From Candidatus Woesearchaeota archaeon (GTDB lineage Archaea; Nanobdellota; Nanobdellia; Woesearchaeales; GW2011-AR4): DNA of 7,835 nucleotides. Under the pieces are notes generated by a model. That model had not been told where the DNA came from and did not search any database. It saw nothing but the letters and a program-made list of their open reading frames with translations. The DNA is taken from NCBI GenBank assembly GCA_016185875.1, contig JACPMS010000074.1, forward strand, positions 1 to 7,835, in the 5' to 3' direction. Shown here one piece after another: positions 5,591 to 7,835 of this stretch. Made by a program: the position numbers and the translations under genes. Every line of letters begins with the position of its first letter. Position 1 is the stretch's first letter.

Positions 5591-6277
5591 GAAAAAAAAG
5601 AAATTCCAATAACAAAATTCATCGACTCAAAAATAAAAATATTCGCAGACTACAGGGAGAAGGGAAGCGGTGTCATTAAAGAGCTTGCTGAAAGCAATGT
5701 CATTGTTAATCTGGAAAAGCTTGAATATGCGGATTATGTCTTGTCGTCAAGATGCGGAGTTGAGATAAAGACAGTTGAGGATTTTGTTGATTCCATTATT
5801 GACGGCAGGCTGTTGCAGCAAATTAAAAATTTAAAAAGCAATTTTGAAAGGCCGATTATTGTGATTGAAGGCACTCAAGACATTTATGGGGTGAGGAACG
5901 TGCACCACAATTCAATTCTTGGAATGATGGCTACAATTGCTGTAAGCTATGGAATTCCAATAGTGCAGACAAAAAATTTTAAGGAAACATCTGCTTTGCT
6001 GCAGATAATTGCAAAAAGAGAGCAGGAGGAGACTGGCAAAGATTTCAGCCTGCATGCTGATAGAAAGCCAGTAACTCTCAAAGAGCAGCAGGAATATGTT
6101 GTCAGTTCCCTGCCCGGGGTTGGAGGGATATTATCAAAGCCACTTTTAAAACACTTTAAAACAATAAAAAATATCGTGAATTCTTCTGAAAAGGAATTGC
6201 AGGAAGTTGAGAAGATCGGACCTGCAAAGGCAAAGCAGATTAAGGATGTGGTTGAAGGGGAGTATAAGGAGAGTTAA
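5591..6277 (+). CDS. hef: Hef nuclease half (XPF/ERCC4 plus HhH), separated by an in-frame stop
   Basis: Continues the helicase frame without any further stop; numbering as if read through (TAA = codon 509). The XPF-type nuclease runs from about 524: D529-YRE, then ADY (556-558), VEIKTVED (566-573) and the family-typical DSIIDGRL, corresponding to GD-Xn-ERK-X3-D with Gly to Ala and Arg to Ile (568). The following QEEtgkd region and a C-terminal pair of helix-hairpin-helix motifs (SLPGVGG near 682-690, VEKIGPAKAKQI near 718-729) complete the Hef C-terminus. No ATG, GTG or TTG occurs in frame between 5591 and 5740. The first possible start, TTG at 5741 (codon 560), would remove D529 and D557 and the first strands. 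So the half can be made whole only by stop readthrough, by a non-standard start, or if the TAA is a mutation or sequence error. Coding constraint appears intact, so any loss would be recent. Confidence 0.8.
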   Translation, partial: EKKEIPITKFIDSKIKIFADYREKGSGVIKELAESNVIVNLEKLEYADYVLSSRCGVEIKTVEDFVDSIIDGRLLQQIKNLKSNFERPIIVIEGTQDIYGVRNVHHNSILGMMATIAVSYGIPIVQTKNFKETSALLQIIAKREQEETGKDFSLHADRKPVTLKEQQEYVVSSLPGVGGILSKPLLKHFKTIKNIVNSSEKELQEVEKIGPAKAKQIKDVVEGEYKES

Positions 6278-6282
6278 AGATT

Positions 6283-6813
6283 ATGGACTTTGAATTTCCA
6301 GAAGATGAGAAATTTTTTAGAAAATTATTATGCAAAGATAAAAATGTTTTTAATTCTTATTTATGCCTCTTTGATTTTCGCGAACCAAAAATTAAGCGTT
6401 CAGAGTTTTGCAGGATAAGAAATAAAGTCTTAAAAGATTTGATAGACAAATATGGGCAAAGATGTATGCTTCAATACCCAAATAGGTGTATAAATAGCAA
6501 ATTTGTTGTCGATCATTTAATTCCACTATCTTCTAATAAACTAAATAAAATACTAAGAGGTATATTGGCTGAAAAAGGTAAGAAGATTAAAACTCAGAGC
6601 TTTGGTTCAAATCATATTAATAATTTAATAATAGCGTGTTCTGAATGTAATTCATTTAAAAAACACAAGTTTCTGAATAGAAAAGATATTGTCAATATAT
6701 TAGAATTGAAAGTTATAGCAAATAATGCAGATGACATATCTGATACCTTTGGAAAACTTAAAAGAAATATTTCAGGGCAACAGTTCAAGGACAAAGCTAG
6801 GGATGGATGGTAA
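6283..6813 (+). CDS. HNH endonuclease
   Basis: 176 residues. The HNH (beta-beta-alpha-metal) core spans about 57-130: C61 and C69, then VVDHLIPLS with D77-H78, then NHINNLIIAC (110-119) with N114, and C119-x2-C122-N123 followed by KKHK. The four cysteines probably hold a structural zinc; H78, N114 and N123 would be the metal-site residues. Outside this core the protein is lysine- and asparagine-rich and matches nothing I know. It starts five bases after the hef stop, and GGAGAG in the last hef codons provides a ribosome site, so it is co-transcribed with hef. Its codons are clearly more AT-rich than those of hef, which suggests later acquisition. Similar single-domain HNH proteins occur in mobile elements, restriction systems and phages. 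A functional tie to fork repair is possible but rests only on the spacing. Confidence 0.8.
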   Translation: MDFEFPEDEKFFRKLLCKDKNVFNSYLCLFDFREPKIKRSEFCRIRNKVLKDLIDKYGQRCMLQYPNRCINSKFVVDHLIPLSSNKLNKILRGILAEKGKKIKTQSFGSNHINNLIIACSECNSFKKHKFLNRKDIVNILELKVIANNADDISDTFGKLKRNISGQQFKDKARDGW

Positions 6814-6857
6814 TTTTACAATTTAAGACTTTATTTCAGAGCTCTTTAAATTCTTAT

Positions 6858-6865
6858 TATCGATA
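6858..6865. promoter_or_regulatory. Short palindrome upstream of the HEPN/NTase promoter
   Basis: TATCGATA, eight bases, one base before the TATA box of the operon. It shares the GATAG/CTATC word with the inverted repeat at 6892-6907, so both could be sites for the HTH of the first gene. Short palindromes like this arise by chance in AT-rich DNA, hence the low score. Confidence 0.3.
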
Positions 6866-6866
6866 G

Positions 6867-6875
6867 TTTTAAATA
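6867..6875 (+). promoter_or_regulatory. TATA box of the NTase/HEPN operon
   Basis: TTTTAAATA centred about 29 nt upstream of the ATG at 6900, fitting a leaderless transcript. It marks a new transcription unit after the HNH gene, separated by an 86-bp spacer. Confidence 0.5.
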
Positions 6876-6891
6876 CCAATTGATATTTTTA

Positions 6892-6907
6892 TCTATCAAA
6901 TGATAGA
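6892..6907. promoter_or_regulatory. Inverted repeat over the start codon of the NTase gene
   Basis: TCTATCA-AA-TGATAGA: seven-base arms around two bases, with the ATG at 6900 inside it. Its position at the expected transcription start makes it a plausible operator for the HTH-bearing antitoxin, in line with the autoregulation usual in toxin-antitoxin loci. Confidence 0.45.
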
Positions 6908-7418
6908 AAAATCTACCATTCAGAAGGTTTTAGCATTGTTTTTTGAGAATCCGTCAAGGGAGTTTCATCTTAGAGAGCTCTCTAGACTGCTAAGGTTGTC
7001 CATGCCTACTATCATTTCTGCAACAGACAAATTGGCAAAAGAAAAGATTATTATCAAGGAAAAAGGGAAGGTAATAACCAAAGTCACGGCAAACAGAAAT
7101 AATATCGATTTTGCAAGGCTTAAAAGGCTGCATAACTTGGAGTTGATATATAACTCAGGCCTTGTAAACCATCTTTCTGAATCCTACAACCAGCCTAAAG
7201 CAATTATCCTGTTCGGAAGCTTTTCAAGAGGAGAGGATATTGAAAAATCAGACATAGACATAGCTGTCATAACAAACAAAAGATTGAATTCGGATTTATC
7301 AAAATATGAAAAAATATTAAAAAAAACCATAAATCTGCATGAGGTCAATTTAGATAAAATAAGCGAAGAATTTAAAGCCAATCTTGCTAACGGGATTGTA
7401 TTGGAGGGTTCATGGTAA
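6900..7418 (+). CDS. HTH-nucleotidyltransferase (MntA-type antitoxin-like)
   Basis: 172 residues. Residues about 5-62 form a winged helix-turn-helix (REFHLRELSRLLRLSMPTI and the wing EKGKVITKV). Residues about 98-170 are a minimal nucleotidyltransferase of the polymerase-beta fold, with G106-S107-x10-D118-x-D120 intact, the motif that binds nucleotide and metal. In the bacterial MntA/HepT system such an enzyme silences its HEPN partner by adding AMP to a tyrosine. The HTH fusion, common in archaeal members, suggests it also represses its own promoter; an inverted repeat covers the start codon. It overlaps the HEPN gene by seven bases (ATGGTAA), so the two are translationally coupled. A TATA box 29 nt upstream supports the ATG at 6900. 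Domain calls are firm; the antitoxin role follows from the family and the gene order. Confidence 0.87.
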   Translation: MIEKSTIQKVLALFFENPSREFHLRELSRLLRLSMPTIISATDKLAKEKIIIKEKGKVITKVTANRNNIDFARLKRLHNLELIYNSGLVNHLSESYNQPKAIILFGSFSRGEDIEKSDIDIAVITNKRLNSDLSKYEKILKKTINLHEVNLDKISEEFKANLANGIVLEGSW

Positions 7419-7834
7419 AGGATTTTGAGTTTTTCCTAAAGAAAGGTGATGTTAAAAGCCAAAGCCCTGATAAAAATTTGACTTACTCTGCTTTTAAGGA
7501 TAGTCTAGAACGGATAGAATTTGCAAAACAATTACTTCATAAAGCCAAGCCAAAGTACGTCCTTGAAAATGCATACGAAGCCATGAGAGAAGCAGCTGAT
7601 TCTATTCTTTATCTCAGAGGCTTCAAGTCATTTTCTCATGAAGCATCAATAGTTTATCTTACTAAAGAAGGATTTAACGAGAAAGACATTCTAGAGTTTG
7701 ACAGATTTAGAAGAATACGCAATAGCATCAAATATTATGGAAAAGACTGCGATTTATCAGATGCAGAACAAGCAATAAAACTAGCGGATGTGATTATAGC
7801 TAAAGTAAAGGGAAAAATTGAATTTGAGGTTTAA
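7412..7834 (+). CDS. HEPN domain protein (HepT-type toxin-like), catalytic His missing
   Basis: 140 residues, nearly all helical, with the HEPN order of helices: 22-46, 50-70 (ENAYEAMREAADSILYLRG), 76-95 and 96-135. The signature helix reads RRIRNSIKYYGK (100-111). The RNase type of HEPN has R-x4-6-H, in HepT R-x4-H-x-Y; here R103-N104 is followed by K107-Y108-Y109 and no His, so RNA cleavage as in HepT is doubtful. The tyrosines could still be acceptors for the partner nucleotidyltransferase. The ATG at 7412 overlaps the previous stop, and GGAGG at 7403-7407 supplies a ribosome site. The TAA at 7832-7834 is complete, one base from the window end. Alternatively, this is a non-toxic substrate-binding HEPN partner of the NTase, as older descriptions of MNT/HEPN pairs supposed. 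Confidence 0.85.
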   Translation: MVKDFEFFLKKGDVKSQSPDKNLTYSAFKDSLERIEFAKQLLHKAKPKYVLENAYEAMREAADSILYLRGFKSFSHEASIVYLTKEGFNEKDILEFDRFRRIRNSIKYYGKDCDLSDAEQAIKLADVIIAKVKGKIEFEV

Positions 7835-7835
7835 A

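Noticed and set aside
5741..6277. Nuclease half starting at the TTG at 5741 as a normal separate gene
   Set aside because: This start would cut off the first strands and the Asp residues of the XPF active site, although the upstream codons 5591-5740 clearly encode them.

Overview
This window looks archaeal, most likely from a DPANN or euryarchaeal-type genome. The grounds are a Hef-type helicase/XPF-nuclease locus, a small PRC-barrel protein of the archaeal kind, a HEPN/nucleotidyltransferase pair, AT-rich DNA, and TATA boxes centred about 26-29 nt upstream of start codons (leaderless transcription). No tRNA, rRNA or CRISPR array is visible.

Layout. 59-322 (-) is a PRC-barrel protein, divergent from 459-1223 (+), a secreted lipoprotein with a DUF4399-like and a cupredoxin-like domain. 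1243-4020 is a 2,778-bp mobile element: both ends carry an imperfect 50-bp terminal inverted repeat whose outer 20 bp match perfectly, and both are flanked by the same 9-bp direct repeat GTTTTTCAA. All four of its genes read on the minus strand: GIY-YIG nuclease, winged-helix regulator, tRNA-guanine-transglycosylase/DpdA-like enzyme, and a four-cysteine small protein. No known transposase is recognisable. From 4064 (+) the host sequence resumes with hef, split by an in-frame TAA at 5588-5590 into a helicase half and an XPF-nuclease/HhH half that has no usable start codon. An HNH nuclease gene follows 5 bp downstream (6283-6813). The window ends with an operon of an HTH-nucleotidyltransferase and a HEPN protein (6900-7834), a MntA/HepT-type toxin-antitoxin arrangement.

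How it fits together. The element landed in the short gap between the lipoprotein gene and hef, in the lipoprotein's T-rich terminator, and left the hef TATA box intact just outside the duplicated target. Inside the element, the winged-helix gene has its own TATA box and a perfect 24-bp palindrome between that box and its start codon, plus an extra half-site in its first codons, which suggests autoregulation. A DNA or RNA guanine-exchange enzyme next to a nuclease and a self-controlled regulator resembles a base-modification/restriction module carried on a transposon-like unit. That is the main candidate for an undescribed system here; its function is inferred, while its boundaries are seen directly in the sequence.
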